Below are positions 7,225-15,330 of a stretch of DNA of 16,966 nt, in pieces. Position 1 is the first letter of the stretch, and every line of letters starts with the position of its first letter. Under the pieces are notes generated by a model. The model had not been told where the DNA came from, did no database searches, and saw only the letters and a program-made list of their open reading frames with translations. A program made the position numbers and the translations under genes. The DNA lies in NCBI GenBank assembly GCA_019420325.1, contig JAHZHK010000032.1:1-16966 (forward strand), given 5' to 3'. Origin of the DNA: Coriobacteriaceae bacterium (GTDB taxonomy: Bacteria > Actinomycetota > Coriobacteriia > Coriobacteriales > UMGS124).

Positions 7225-8367
7225 TTACTGAATGGGGCGCTCAGACAGTCCCAAGTGACGGCGCAAGCTCACAAGCAGCTCGTCGTCCTCCTCGGGCTTG
7301 CCGACACTGATGCGCAAACAGCCCTCGAGACCGGGCGTATGCGAAAAGTTTCGCACGAGAATCGAGTCGGCGGCGAGCAGCTCGTGCATCTCGTCGGCGC
7401 ACGGCAAACCGCCGGCCTGGCCCGGGAAGCGCACCATGACGAAGTTCGCCTCCGAAGGCCAGACGCGCAGGCCATCGGCGCCGTCGGGCAGGCTGGCCGT
7501 AACCTCGGCCGCAAGAGCTTCGAGCGCCTCCGTAAGCCGGGAGCGCTCCTCGCGCACCGCCTCGATAACGGGCGCGAACTCGCCGCGCATCTCGACGACC
7601 GTCTCGGCAACCACCTGCGACATGCGGTTCACCGAGTACGGAAGGCGCACGGCAAGCATGGCGTCGGCCACATCGTCAGGGCAGATGAGATAGCCTACAC
7701 GAGCACCTGCCAGGGCATACGCCTTCGACATGGTACGCAGCACGCACACGTTGGGCAGCTCCGCCACGAGCGGCACGCAACTTGCCTGGACATCGCAGAA
7801 CTCCGCGTACGCCTCGTCCACCAGCACAAGCGCCGAGGTGGCCTGAGCCAGCTTGCGGACGAAGTCGACCGAGGCGAGGTTGCCCGTGGGGTTGTTGGGC
7901 GAAGTGACCACAACCAAGGCAGCCCGCGGGTCGCGCGCGGCCTCGAGCAAACCGTCTTCGTCCAGCTCAAACGTGTTCGCGTCGCGGTTAACGTTCACAA
8001 CGGACGTTGCGGTGAGCTTGGCGTAGAGCTCATACGCCGAAAACGTCGGCGGGCAGTTCACAAGGACGCGTCCCTCCCCGCCATATGCGAGGAGCAAGTT
8101 GAAGAGCAGCTCGTCTCCGCCATTGGCCACCACGACGCGATGCGCCGGCACGTCCCACATCTGACCCAGAAGCTCGCGCAGACGTGGGCTTGTGGCCTCG
8201 GGGTAACGGTTCAACGCAACGCCCGCCAAGCGGCGCTGGACCTCGCTCGCGACATCGTCGGGCATGCCCCAGTTGTTCTCGTTTGCCGAGAGCATGATAC
8301 GCACGGGGCGCATGTCCGGGTCGTATGGCTCAAGGTCGGCCAAATCGGGGCGCACAGAGCAGGCCAT
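7225..8367 (-). CDS. hisC: Histidinol-phosphate aminotransferase
   Basis: A 380-residue fold-type I PLP enzyme that transaminates imidazole acetol phosphate using glutamate. Visible motifs are the substrate-binding ANEN (28-31), NNPTG (158-162), DEAY (184-187) and the Schiff-base Lys215 in TMSKAYALAG. The length is a little above the common 350-360. The ATG at 8367 sits two bases after the hisD stop. A longer frame reaches back to 8496 inside hisD, but its extra 43 residues are arginine-rich and unlike the family, so I rejected it. Position within the his operon supports HisC over other branched aminotransferases of this family. Confidence 0.94.
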   Translation of the reverse strand: MACSVRPDLADLEPYDPDMRPVRIMLSANENNWGMPDDVASEVQRRLAGVALNRYPEATSPRLRELLGQMWDVPAHRVVVANGGDELLFNLLLAYGGEGRVLVNCPPTFSAYELYAKLTATSVVNVNRDANTFELDEDGLLEAARDPRAALVVVTSPNNPTGNLASVDFVRKLAQATSALVLVDEAYAEFCDVQASCVPLVAELPNVCVLRTMSKAYALAGARVGYLICPDDVADAMLAVRLPYSVNRMSQVVAETVVEMRGEFAPVIEAVREERSRLTEALEALAAEVTASLPDGADGLRVWPSEANFVMVRFPGQAGGLPCADEMHELLAADSILVRNFSHTPGLEGCLRISVGKPEEDDELLVSLRRHLGLSERPIQ

Positions 8368-8369
8368 AG

Positions 8370-9695
8370 TTACTCGCAATCCTGGTCGGTGGCGTCTTCG
8401 GCCAGGTAATCGGCCATAACCGTACGGCGCATGAGGGCCGACTGGGCGTGCGCCCACAGGCCCTCTGCGGTCGCAAGCGTCACCACGTCGTCGCAATCCG
8501 CCTCAAGCCCCTCGTAGGAATAACAGATGACCGAGGACTTCTTCACGAACTGCTCGACCGAAAGCGGGCTGGAGAAACGCGCCGTACCGCCGGTGGGCAA
8601 CGTGTGGTTGGGGCCGGCGACGTAGTCGCCCAGCGGCTCGGAGCTCCACTCGCCCACGAAGATGGCGCCGGCATTGCGGATGCGGCCGATCAGCTCCATG
8701 CCCTCGAAGGTCTGGAGCTCCAGGTGCTCGGGGGCAATGGTGTTCACGGCATCAATGGCGGCGTCGAGCGTGGGGCACACCACGACGGTGCCGTTGTCAT
8801 CCCACGACTGACGCGTAATCTCGGCACGGGGGCTCTCGGCGAGGTATTCCTGAAAGTAGGCGTTCACAGCCTCCGGCAGCGTGGGGTCGGTTGTGACCAG
8901 GTACGACGTTGCCATAGGGTCGTGCTCGGCCTGAGCCATGAGGTCGATGGCCACCAGGCGCGGGTCGGACGTCTCATCGGCAAGCACGCACACCTCGGAG
9001 GGGCCGGCCACCATGTCGATGCCGCAATCGCCCGAGACGAGCTTCTTGGCGGCCGCCACGTATGCGTTGCCCGGGCCCGTCACCTTGCTCACCTGCGGGA
9101 TGGACTCGGTGCCGTACGCGAGGGCGGCAATGGCCTGGGCGCCGCCCACAGTGTAGATCTCATCGACGCCGGCAATCTTGGCGGCGCACAGCGTGTAAGG
9201 CGAAAGCTTGCCGTCTGCCTGGGGCGGCGTGACCATGACGATGCGCTCAACGCCGGCGACCTTGGCGGGCACGGCGTTCATGAGCACGGTGGAAGGATAC
9301 TGGGCGCGGCCGCCGGGCACGTAGATGCCCGCAGAGTCGAGCGGCGTCACCTTCTGGCCCAGGATGGTGCCGTCAGGGCGCGTCGTGAACCACGACTGCT
9401 GCACCTCACGCTGGTGAAAGTCTCGAATCTGGGCCTCGGCCTTCTTGCAGGAAGCAAGAAACTCCTCGCCCACCTCGTCGAGCGAGGCGTCAATGACCTG
9501 CTGGGGCACGCGGAAGTCGGCGATATCGACGTGGTCGAACTTGCTCTCAAAGGCGCGCAGTGCTGCATCCTTCTTCTCACGAACCTCCTCGACGATGGCG
9601 GCGGCAGAAGCGATGACGCTTGCGGGCAGCGCGCCCTTGCGCGAAAGCATGGACTCGGTGAGGACCTCGTCTTCGGCGAGCTCGATAATCTTCAT
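8370..9695 (-). CDS. hisD: Histidinol dehydrogenase
   Basis: A 441-residue Zn-dependent enzyme that oxidises L-histidinol to L-histidine in two NAD-dependent steps, the last of the pathway. The catalytic pair Glu323-His324 lies in APEHLELQ. Zn ligands appear as Gln255 and His258 in MAQAEHDP, Asp357 in GDYVAGPNH, and His416 in EGLWAHAQ. The NAD-region segment GPGNAYVAAAK (207-217) is present. It starts at an ATG 27 bases after the end of the hisZ-hisG fusion, with GAGAAAGG rather far (about 10 bases) upstream. Length and motifs are normal. Confidence 0.97.
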   Translation of the reverse strand: MKIIELAEDEVLTESMLSRKGALPASVIASAAAIVEEVREKKDAALRAFESKFDHVDIADFRVPQQVIDASLDEVGEEFLASCKKAEAQIRDFHQREVQQSWFTTRPDGTILGQKVTPLDSAGIYVPGGRAQYPSTVLMNAVPAKVAGVERIVMVTPPQADGKLSPYTLCAAKIAGVDEIYTVGGAQAIAALAYGTESIPQVSKVTGPGNAYVAAAKKLVSGDCGIDMVAGPSEVCVLADETSDPRLVAIDLMAQAEHDPMATSYLVTTDPTLPEAVNAYFQEYLAESPRAEITRQSWDDNGTVVVCPTLDAAIDAVNTIAPEHLELQTFEGMELIGRIRNAGAIFVGEWSSEPLGDYVAGPNHTLPTGGTARFSSPLSVEQFVKKSSVICYSYEGLEADCDDVVTLATAEGLWAHAQSALMRRTVMADYLAEDATDQDCE

Positions 9696-9722
9696 GACAA
9701 TACGACCTTTCTCAAAAGGGTT

Positions 9723-11384
9723 TTATTCCTGGGTTGCAGCCGCTGCAGCCTCGAGGCTGGCGGCAAGCTCGAACACGCGAGGATCCGTGCGCGCCGAGGC
9801 GGGGTTGGCGAAGAAGCGGGCAGTGCAATCGAGCACATCGTCGACAACGACAAGGTTGTTCTCACGCAGCGTCGTGCCCGTCGCCGTAATGTCAACGATG
9901 CAGTCAGCCATGCCCACGAGGGGGGCGAGCTCGATGTTGCCGTGGAACTTGAGCACGTCGGCCTCCATGCCGATACGCGCGAAATGCTGGCGAGTAATAC
10001 GGGGGTACTTCGTGGCAACGCGCACCGAACCCAGCCGGCGATAGTTCTCCTGAACCCGCTCGTGGGCGCCCTCAGGCTCGGCAACCACAAAGTGGCAGGC
10101 ACCAAAGCGCAGGTCAGACAGCTCGAGAACGTCCATATCGGCCTCGATGAGCGAATCGCGCCCACAGATGCCGCAGTCCGCACCGCCAAAGGCCACGAAT
10201 GCCGGGGCGTCGGTGGGCCTCACGATGATGTACTCGACGTCCTTACCGCGGATGATGAGCTGGCGGCCAGGATCTGCAAGGTTGGCCACATCGAGCCCAG
10301 CGGCTTCGAACAGCTTGACCGCCCCTGGGAAAAGCGAGCCTTTCGACACGGCAACACGCAGAGGCCGAGGCGCATCTGCGCTGCGCTCGAGGGCCGTCTG
10401 GATGCAGTCGAGCGAAAGCGAGAAGCCGGCAGCGCACCTGGGCTCACCATAACGTTCGAACATCTTGTCATAGCGACCGCCGGCACCCAATTGAGCACCC
10501 AACCTGGGTAGATACGCCTCAAGCACCATGCCTGTGTAGTAACCGAACGACCCCATGACGGAGAAGTCGACGGTGACCTCCCCCTTGAGGCCGGCGGCCT
10601 GCGCGCGGGCAAGAAGCTCGGCCACCTCATCAAGACGACATTCCTGCGCACATCCGCACGGCTCGACAAGGGCGCGGGCCGCCTCGACGGCCTCTGCGCC
10701 GCCGCGGATGCGCGGCAGACCCAACAGCGCGTCGGCAATTGCAGGGGCAAGTCCTTCGGACGCCTCATCCACGAGCTTGGCCAGACCGATGAGATCGCAG
10801 AGCTGGCAAAGCCCGCGTGCCCGCTGGCACCACTCGTCGGGCATTCCCGAACATGCAAGCAGCACGTCGAGCGGCCTGGCGCTTCCCATGGCGATGACGT
10901 AGCCCTCCAAGCCGGCAGCCTCAAGAGCGCGCGCCATAAGCAGCAGCGTCTCGGCGTCGGCCTCAAGACCGTCGACGCCGATGAGCTCCACGCCAAGCTG
11001 GGTGAGTTGGCGGGGCTGACCGGTAAGCGCGTCGCACTCGCGCATGACGGGCGCGTTGTACCGCAGGCGCAAGGGGCCCTGCCGGCCGCGCAGGCGCGTG
11101 GCAACCATGCGAGCGACAGGCAGCGTCACGTCGGGGCGCAGCATGAGCAGCGCACCATCGGAATCGAAAAGGCGAAACGCCACGTCGCTTGCGGCATCGG
11201 TGTCCTGGAGCAGGTCGCTCATTTCAAGCAGGGGCGTCTCAACAGGGAGATACCCAGCCTGGGCAAAGCATGCGCCCACCGCGGAGCTTATCTGTTCGCG
11301 CCAAAGTGCCTCTTCGGGAAGCACGTCTCTGAATCCGCGCGGGGTGGATGTGGTAGTCGTGGAACTCACCGCTTTCGTTTTCAA
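9723..11384 (-). CDS. hisZG: Fused ATP phosphoribosyltransferase: HisZ regulatory part plus short-form HisG
   Basis: A single uninterrupted frame of 553 codons carries both halves of the hetero-oligomeric ATP phosphoribosyltransferase, which joins ATP and PRPP in the first, feedback-regulated step of histidine synthesis. Residues about 1-338 are a HisZ-type class II aaRS paralogue: TPRGFRDVLP, LRPDVTLPVAR, GSFGYYTG and GGRYDKMFERYG, all like histidyl-tRNA synthetase. Residues about 341-553 are short HisG: RVAVSKGSLFPGA, GGADCGICGRDSL and the PRPP-binding VDITATGTTLRENNL, with no C-terminal regulatory domain. The linker is only about ten residues (ERSADAPRPLR). Seven cysteines cluster in the middle of the HisZ part. 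The start is uncertain: TTG at 11384 has AAAGG four bases upstream, while GTG at 11369 has no clear site. A GTG at 11453 lies inside a palindrome and is unlikely. It is the first gene of the his operon. Confidence 0.9.
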   Translation of the reverse strand: MKTKAVSSTTTTSTPRGFRDVLPEEALWREQISSAVGACFAQAGYLPVETPLLEMSDLLQDTDAASDVAFRLFDSDGALLMLRPDVTLPVARMVATRLRGRQGPLRLRYNAPVMRECDALTGQPRQLTQLGVELIGVDGLEADAETLLLMARALEAAGLEGYVIAMGSARPLDVLLACSGMPDEWCQRARGLCQLCDLIGLAKLVDEASEGLAPAIADALLGLPRIRGGAEAVEAARALVEPCGCAQECRLDEVAELLARAQAAGLKGEVTVDFSVMGSFGYYTGMVLEAYLPRLGAQLGAGGRYDKMFERYGEPRCAAGFSLSLDCIQTALERSADAPRPLRVAVSKGSLFPGAVKLFEAAGLDVANLADPGRQLIIRGKDVEYIIVRPTDAPAFVAFGGADCGICGRDSLIEADMDVLELSDLRFGACHFVVAEPEGAHERVQENYRRLGSVRVATKYPRITRQHFARIGMEADVLKFHGNIELAPLVGMADCIVDITATGTTLRENNLVVVDDVLDCTARFFANPASARTDPRVFELAASLEAAAAATQE

Positions 11385-11437
11385 GAAGCCTTTGTTACAA
11401 CTGTAATCGCGAACTGTTTCCAATGGCCTAATATGAT

Positions 11438-11475
11438 TGAGGCACTTTAGCACGGTAGAGTGCTAAAGTGCCTCA
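11438..11475. repeat. 16-bp perfect inverted repeat between dnaE and the his operon
   Basis: TGAGGCACTTTAGCAC (11438-11453) and its exact reverse complement (11460-11475) flank a 6-base spacer. It lies about 60 bases past the dnaE stop and about 55-70 bases before the likely hisZG start. Neither strand has a U-run after the stem, so a standard intrinsic terminator is not obvious. It could be an operator for the his operon, a rho-independent terminator without a good tail, or an mRNA-stabilising hairpin. The minus strand of the right arm contains TGCTAAAGT, a weak extended -10. Confidence 0.85.
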
Positions 11476-11535
11476 CATTAACTCGCTTGTAACATAGGCG
11501 CACGTCTCATCCACGCATCAGACGCCCCAGGCCTT

Positions 11536-14500
11536 TTACACGATGGCCACCGTGCCCTGACCACGCAGGATGTCGTCGACCTCAACGGCAAGCGACATGT
11601 TCTTCGTGTTCACATGCATGGGGATCTCAGCACGCATGGTGTGGCCCGAGGCTTCCTCAACAAGCAGCTCGACGTTGTCGGAACCGGCATAGCGCGAGAA
11701 AACGCGCGACAGCTGCGTGATGAGGTTCTGGTTGAGCAGCGCACTCGTCACGCGAATCTCCAGCGTCTTGGGGCGGTTCGATGCCTGGTCGAGCACAAGC
11801 GGCTCGATGTCGACCACCATGAGCTGGTTTCCACGGTCGGAGCGGTCAAGGTTGGCGCGCACCTTGACGAAGACGTCGCCCACACGCTCCCCGGTCATGG
11901 GGTCGACCTCGCCCTGAAGGATGTGTCCCTTCTTCGCAAAGACCTTGGGGAAGCACACGCAGGTGACGTCGGCCTCCATGTCGGCCAGGTTGAAGACAGC
12001 CATCTGGTCGCCCGACTTCGTGACCTTCTTCTGAAGGCCGTCAACCATACCTGCCCAGCTGAAAATCTTCTTCTCGGGCACCTTGTACTGGCCGGAATCG
12101 CCTTCGCCCGCCTCCTCCTCAATCTGGCCGATGCTGAAGTCGCGTGCCTGGGACAGGGCATACTCGAAGGGGCGCAGGGGGTGGTCGGATACGTAGATGC
12201 CGAGCACTTCCTTTTCAAGGGTGAGCCTGGTGCGGTCATCCCACTCAACACCGTCCGGCTCAACGCGTGCGTTGAAGCTTCCCGCGTCGTCGTCTTCCTC
12301 GAACAGGTCGAACATGGAGAGCTGGCCGGCTGCTTCGTTCTTCTGACGCTTTGTCGCCGCGTCGATGATGTTCTCGGGGTTGTCCTTGCTCACAAGCCAG
12401 CAGAGTTGCTTGCGCGTATAGCCCGTGTCGTCAAAGGCGCCTGCCTTGATGAGGGACTCGATGACGCGGCGGTTCGCCTTGCTCGAATCCACGCGATCAA
12501 GGAAGTCGAAGATGTCCTGGTAGGGGCCATTTGCCTCGCGCTCAGCCACAATGAGGTCGCTCACGCCCTCGCCCACGCCGCGGATGCCGGCAAGACCGAA
12601 GCGAATGCCCTCAGGCACCGGCGTGAACTCGTTGCCCGAGGAGTTGATATCTGGCGGCAACACGTCGATGCCGTCGAAACGGCATGCCGCGATGTAGTGA
12701 ACGATCTTCTCGGTCTTACCCGTGTAGGAGGTAAGTACGGCGGCCATGTACTCGCGAGGATAATGGGCCTTGAGCCAGGCCGTCTGCATAACAAGAATGG
12801 CATATCCCGCAGAGTGCGACTTGTTGAAAGCGTAGGAGGCGAACTCAAGAACGTCGTCCCAAATCTTCTGGGCGATCTCCTTCTTGTAGCCGTTGGCCAC
12901 CGCGCCGTTCATCCAGTGGTCGTACGTGGTCTCTTCCTTGCCGTCAGACCAGTTGAACACCGTGGAGGTCAGAAGCTTGATCTTCTTCTTTGCCACGGGC
13001 TTACGGATACGCGAGTCCGATTCGCCGGCCGAGAAACCGCTCATCTTCATCGAGATCTGCATAACCTGTTCCTGGTAGACCATGGTGCCATAGGTCTCGC
13101 CAAGGATATCGTCAAGGCGCGGGTCGTACGAGACGGCCTCCTCCTTGCCGTTCATACGGTTGATGTAGGAGTCCACCATGCCTGCGCCCAGAGGTCCGGG
13201 GCGATACAAGGCGATAAGAGCGACGACGTGCTTGTACTCACGCGGTTTCATGTTCTTGATGGTGGCCGTCATGCCACCCGACTCGACCTGGAAGACGCCG
13301 GCCGTGTGGCCCGAACCCATGAGCTCGAAGATCTTGGGGTCGTCAAAAGGAATCTCAGCCTCGTTGATGTCGATGCCGCAGGTAGCCTTGATGTTCTTTT
13401 TGGCCTTGGAGATAACGGTGAGCGTGCGCAGGCCCAGGAAGTCCATCTTGAGCAGGCCCATGTCGGCGACCATGTGGCCTTCGTACTGGGTGATCTCCAC
13501 GCCGCCCTTGGTGTCGAGCTTCGTAGGCACATGCTCGTTGACCGGGTCTCGGCAGATAAGGACGGCACAGGCGTGCACGCCCTCGCCGCGCGTGAGGCCC
13601 TCAATAGCCAGCGCCGTGTCGATGACCTGCTTTGCGTCGGGGTCTTCCTTGTAGGCCTGCACAAAGTCGGGCGAGAAATAGTCCTTGTGCTTCTCGTCTT
13701 TGCCCATAGTCGCGGCAAGCGTCGTGTCGGGGGCGTTGGAAATCATCTTGGAGAGCTTCTGGGAGAAGCTCACCGGGAAGCCCAGCACGCGCGCCGCGTC
13801 GTTGACGGCCTGCTTGGCCTTGAGGACCGAGTACGTGATGACGTGCGTGACGTGGTCGGCGCCGTAGCGGCGGCGGACATAGTCCACCACCTCCAGGCGC
13901 CGCTCATCGTCGAAGTCCATATCGATATCGGGCATCTCGGTACGCTCGGGCGACAGGAATCGCTCGAACATCAGGCCGTTCTCAAGCGGGTCGAAGCCCG
14001 TGATGTCCATGGCGTACGCAACGATGGCGCCTGCGGCAGAACCACGGCCCGGACCCACGCCAATGCCGTTTGCCTTGGCCCACTTCACATAGTCGGCGAC
14101 GATAAGGAAGTAGGCGGCAAAACCCTTGTCGCAGATGACCTTGTATTCGTACTCGAAGCGCTCCACAACATCGGGACGCGCGGTCTTCCAATCGGCTCCG
14201 TAGTGGCGCGACAAGCCCGCCTCGCAGTCGCGGCGGAACTGGCTTTCGTGGGTCTGCCCCTCGTCAAGACCAGGGTAGCGAGGAAGAATGATCTGGTCGA
14301 AGTCCAGGTAGACGCCCGATTTTTCGTCAAGGACCTCACCGGGCTTGGCGCCGCACTTCTCAGCGATCTCAATCGTGTTGTCACAGGCCTCCTGGTACAG
14401 GGGGCCCAGAGCCGCACGCATCTCTTCCTCGGTCTTCATATAAAACTGGTCGTTCTTGAAGCGCATGCGATCGGGGTCGTCGAGTTTCTTGCCCATGCCG

Positions 14501-15210
14501 ATGCACATCATGGCGTCCTGCGTGACGGCATCCTCGCGCAGCAGGTAATGGAAGTCGTTCGTGGCGACCGTCTTGATGCCGAGCTCGCGGGCAAGCTTGT
14601 CAAGGTGCCCGTTGAGCTCGTCTTGCGTCATGCCGGTGTCGGTGCGCACGCCTTGATTTTGCAGCTCGATGTAGAAATCGCCGGGCGCAAAGATCGAACC
14701 GAACGTCTTGGCCCACTCCACTGCCTGTCGGTCATCGCCTCTGTCGATGCACTGCGGGATGATACCGGCGATACATGCCGAGGTGGCGATGAGACCGTCG
14801 GCATTGTTGCGCAGCATGTCGAGCGTCACGCGGGGCTTGTAATAAAAGCCGCGCGTGGCCGCCTGAGACACCACGTTCATGAGGTTGACGTAGCCCGCGT
14901 TGTTCTTGGCGAGCAGAATCATGTGGTACAGCTCGGGTTTGCGGTCGCGCGAAAGCGTGGAGTCCGGCGTGAAGTAGACCTCGCAGCCCAAGATGGGCTT
15001 GATGCCGTATTCGGCGCCCTTGCGTCCGTCGGGACTGCCGGCAACCTGGGCATCAAGGTAATACTGTGCGCAACCATACATATAACCATGGTCGGTGATG
15101 GCACACGCCGGCATGCCAAGCTCCCATGCGCGCTTGGCCATGTCCTTGAGACGCGTGATTCCGTCGAGCAGTGAGTACTCGGTATGACAGTGCAGGTGTA
15201 CGAAAGCCAT
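11536..15210 (-). CDS. dnaE: DNA polymerase III subunit alpha (DnaE1 type)
   Basis: A 1224-residue C-family replicative polymerase. Domains in order: PHP (about 1-290), palm with catalytic Asp428 and Asp430 in PDIDMDFDD and Asp590 in KMDFLGLRTL, thumb and fingers with GPGRGSAAGA (387-396), YRPGPLGAG (669-677) and YQEQVM (712-717), then the beta-binding and OB-fold C-terminal region. All nine PHP metal-ligand positions known from active DnaE enzymes look intact (His7, His9, Asp16, His41, Glu77, His96, Cys146, Asp219, His221), so an intrinsic 3'-5' proofreading exonuclease is predicted. Relative to E. coli, a segment of about 12 extra residues lies around 743-768, and the usual RAMGKKK motif reads RKPVAKKK (736-743). 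The ATG at 15210 has AAGGAG eight bases upstream. mfd ends 120 bases upstream behind a hairpin, so dnaE probably has its own promoter. Confidence 0.97.
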   Translation of the reverse strand: MAFVHLHCHTEYSLLDGITRLKDMAKRAWELGMPACAITDHGYMYGCAQYYLDAQVAGSPDGRKGAEYGIKPILGCEVYFTPDSTLSRDRKPELYHMILLAKNNAGYVNLMNVVSQAATRGFYYKPRVTLDMLRNNADGLIATSACIAGIIPQCIDRGDDRQAVEWAKTFGSIFAPGDFYIELQNQGVRTDTGMTQDELNGHLDKLARELGIKTVATNDFHYLLREDAVTQDAMMCIGMGKKLDDPDRMRFKNDQFYMKTEEEMRAALGPLYQEACDNTIEIAEKCGAKPGEVLDEKSGVYLDFDQIILPRYPGLDEGQTHESQFRRDCEAGLSRHYGADWKTARPDVVERFEYEYKVICDKGFAAYFLIVADYVKWAKANGIGVGPGRGSAAGAIVAYAMDITGFDPLENGLMFERFLSPERTEMPDIDMDFDDERRLEVVDYVRRRYGADHVTHVITYSVLKAKQAVNDAARVLGFPVSFSQKLSKMISNAPDTTLAATMGKDEKHKDYFSPDFVQAYKEDPDAKQVIDTALAIEGLTRGEGVHACAVLICRDPVNEHVPTKLDTKGGVEITQYEGHMVADMGLLKMDFLGLRTLTVISKAKKNIKATCGIDINEAEIPFDDPKIFELMGSGHTAGVFQVESGGMTATIKNMKPREYKHVVALIALYRPGPLGAGMVDSYINRMNGKEEAVSYDPRLDDILGETYGTMVYQEQVMQISMKMSGFSAGESDSRIRKPVAKKKIKLLTSTVFNWSDGKEETTYDHWMNGAVANGYKKEIAQKIWDDVLEFASYAFNKSHSAGYAILVMQTAWLKAHYPREYMAAVLTSYTGKTEKIVHYIAACRFDGIDVLPPDINSSGNEFTPVPEGIRFGLAGIRGVGEGVSDLIVAEREANGPYQDIFDFLDRVDSSKANRRVIESLIKAGAFDDTGYTRKQLCWLVSKDNPENIIDAATKRQKNEAAGQLSMFDLFEEDDDAGSFNARVEPDGVEWDDRTRLTLEKEVLGIYVSDHPLRPFEYALSQARDFSIGQIEEEAGEGDSGQYKVPEKKIFSWAGMVDGLQKKVTKSGDQMAVFNLADMEADVTCVCFPKVFAKKGHILQGEVDPMTGERVGDVFVKVRANLDRSDRGNQLMVVDIEPLVLDQASNRPKTLEIRVTSALLNQNLITQLSRVFSRYAGSDNVELLVEEASGHTMRAEIPMHVNTKNMSLAVEVDDILRGQGTVAIV

Positions 15211-15236
15211 GTGCTTGCTCCTTATCGACTATGGCG

Positions 15237-15242
15237 ATGATA
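15237..15242 (-). promoter_or_regulatory. Possible -10 element of a dnaE promoter
   Basis: TATCAT on the minus strand matches TATAAT at 5 of 6 positions and lies 27 bases before the dnaE ATG, leaving a short leader that still includes the AAGGAG site. The -35 position (TTCTAA at a 17-base spacer) is poor, so this is tentative. Confidence 0.3.
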
Positions 15243-15280
15243 AAGGCAAGCGCGGACAGTTAGAAAGCACCCAGGCAAGA

Positions 15281-15322
15281 ACCCTTACAAACAGCGGGCG
15301 CGCCGGCAAAACCAACGCGCCC
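15281..15322 (-). terminator. Hairpin after mfd, probable terminator
   Basis: On the minus strand GGGCGCG plus TTGG pairs with CCGG plus CGCGCCC (15312-15322 with 15296-15306). This gives an 11-bp stem with two G-U pairs and a 5-base loop. The following GCTGTTTGTAAGG is only moderately U-rich. It begins eight bases after the mfd stop. Confidence 0.55.
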
Positions 15323-15330
15323 ACTCAATG

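Noticed and set aside
8368..8496. Longer hisC start at 8496
   Set aside because: The extra residues overlap hisD and are arginine-rich. The ATG at 8367, two bases after hisD, gives a normal HisC N-terminus.
8448..10511. A plus-strand open frame of 687 codons across hisD and hisZG
   Set aside because: It is antisense to two genes with intact catalytic motifs, and its sequence has no recognisable family features. Codon bias explains the lack of stops.
11369..11453. GTG at 11453 as the hisZG start
   Set aside because: It lies inside the palindrome without a ribosome binding site, and adds residues with no similarity to HisZ. TTG 11384 or GTG 11369 fits better.
11446..11467. CIRCE (HrcA) operator, suggested by TTAGCAC...GAGTGCTAA
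   Set aside because: CIRCE is TTAGCACTC-N9-GAGTGCTAA, with 13 bases between TTAGCAC and GTGCTAA. Here there are 6, and no chaperone gene is nearby.
11385..11535. Histidine T-box or attenuator leader for the his operon
   Set aside because: I see no T-box consensus, no run of histidine codons in a leader frame and no terminator with a U-tract. The gap of about 150 bases is short for a T-box.
11614..15174. A plus-strand open frame of 1186 codons opposite dnaE
   Set aside because: It is the antisense shadow of dnaE in a GC-rich genome, has low-complexity His/Val/Leu/Arg-rich sequence and no recognisable domain, and the minus-strand frame is a clear DnaE.
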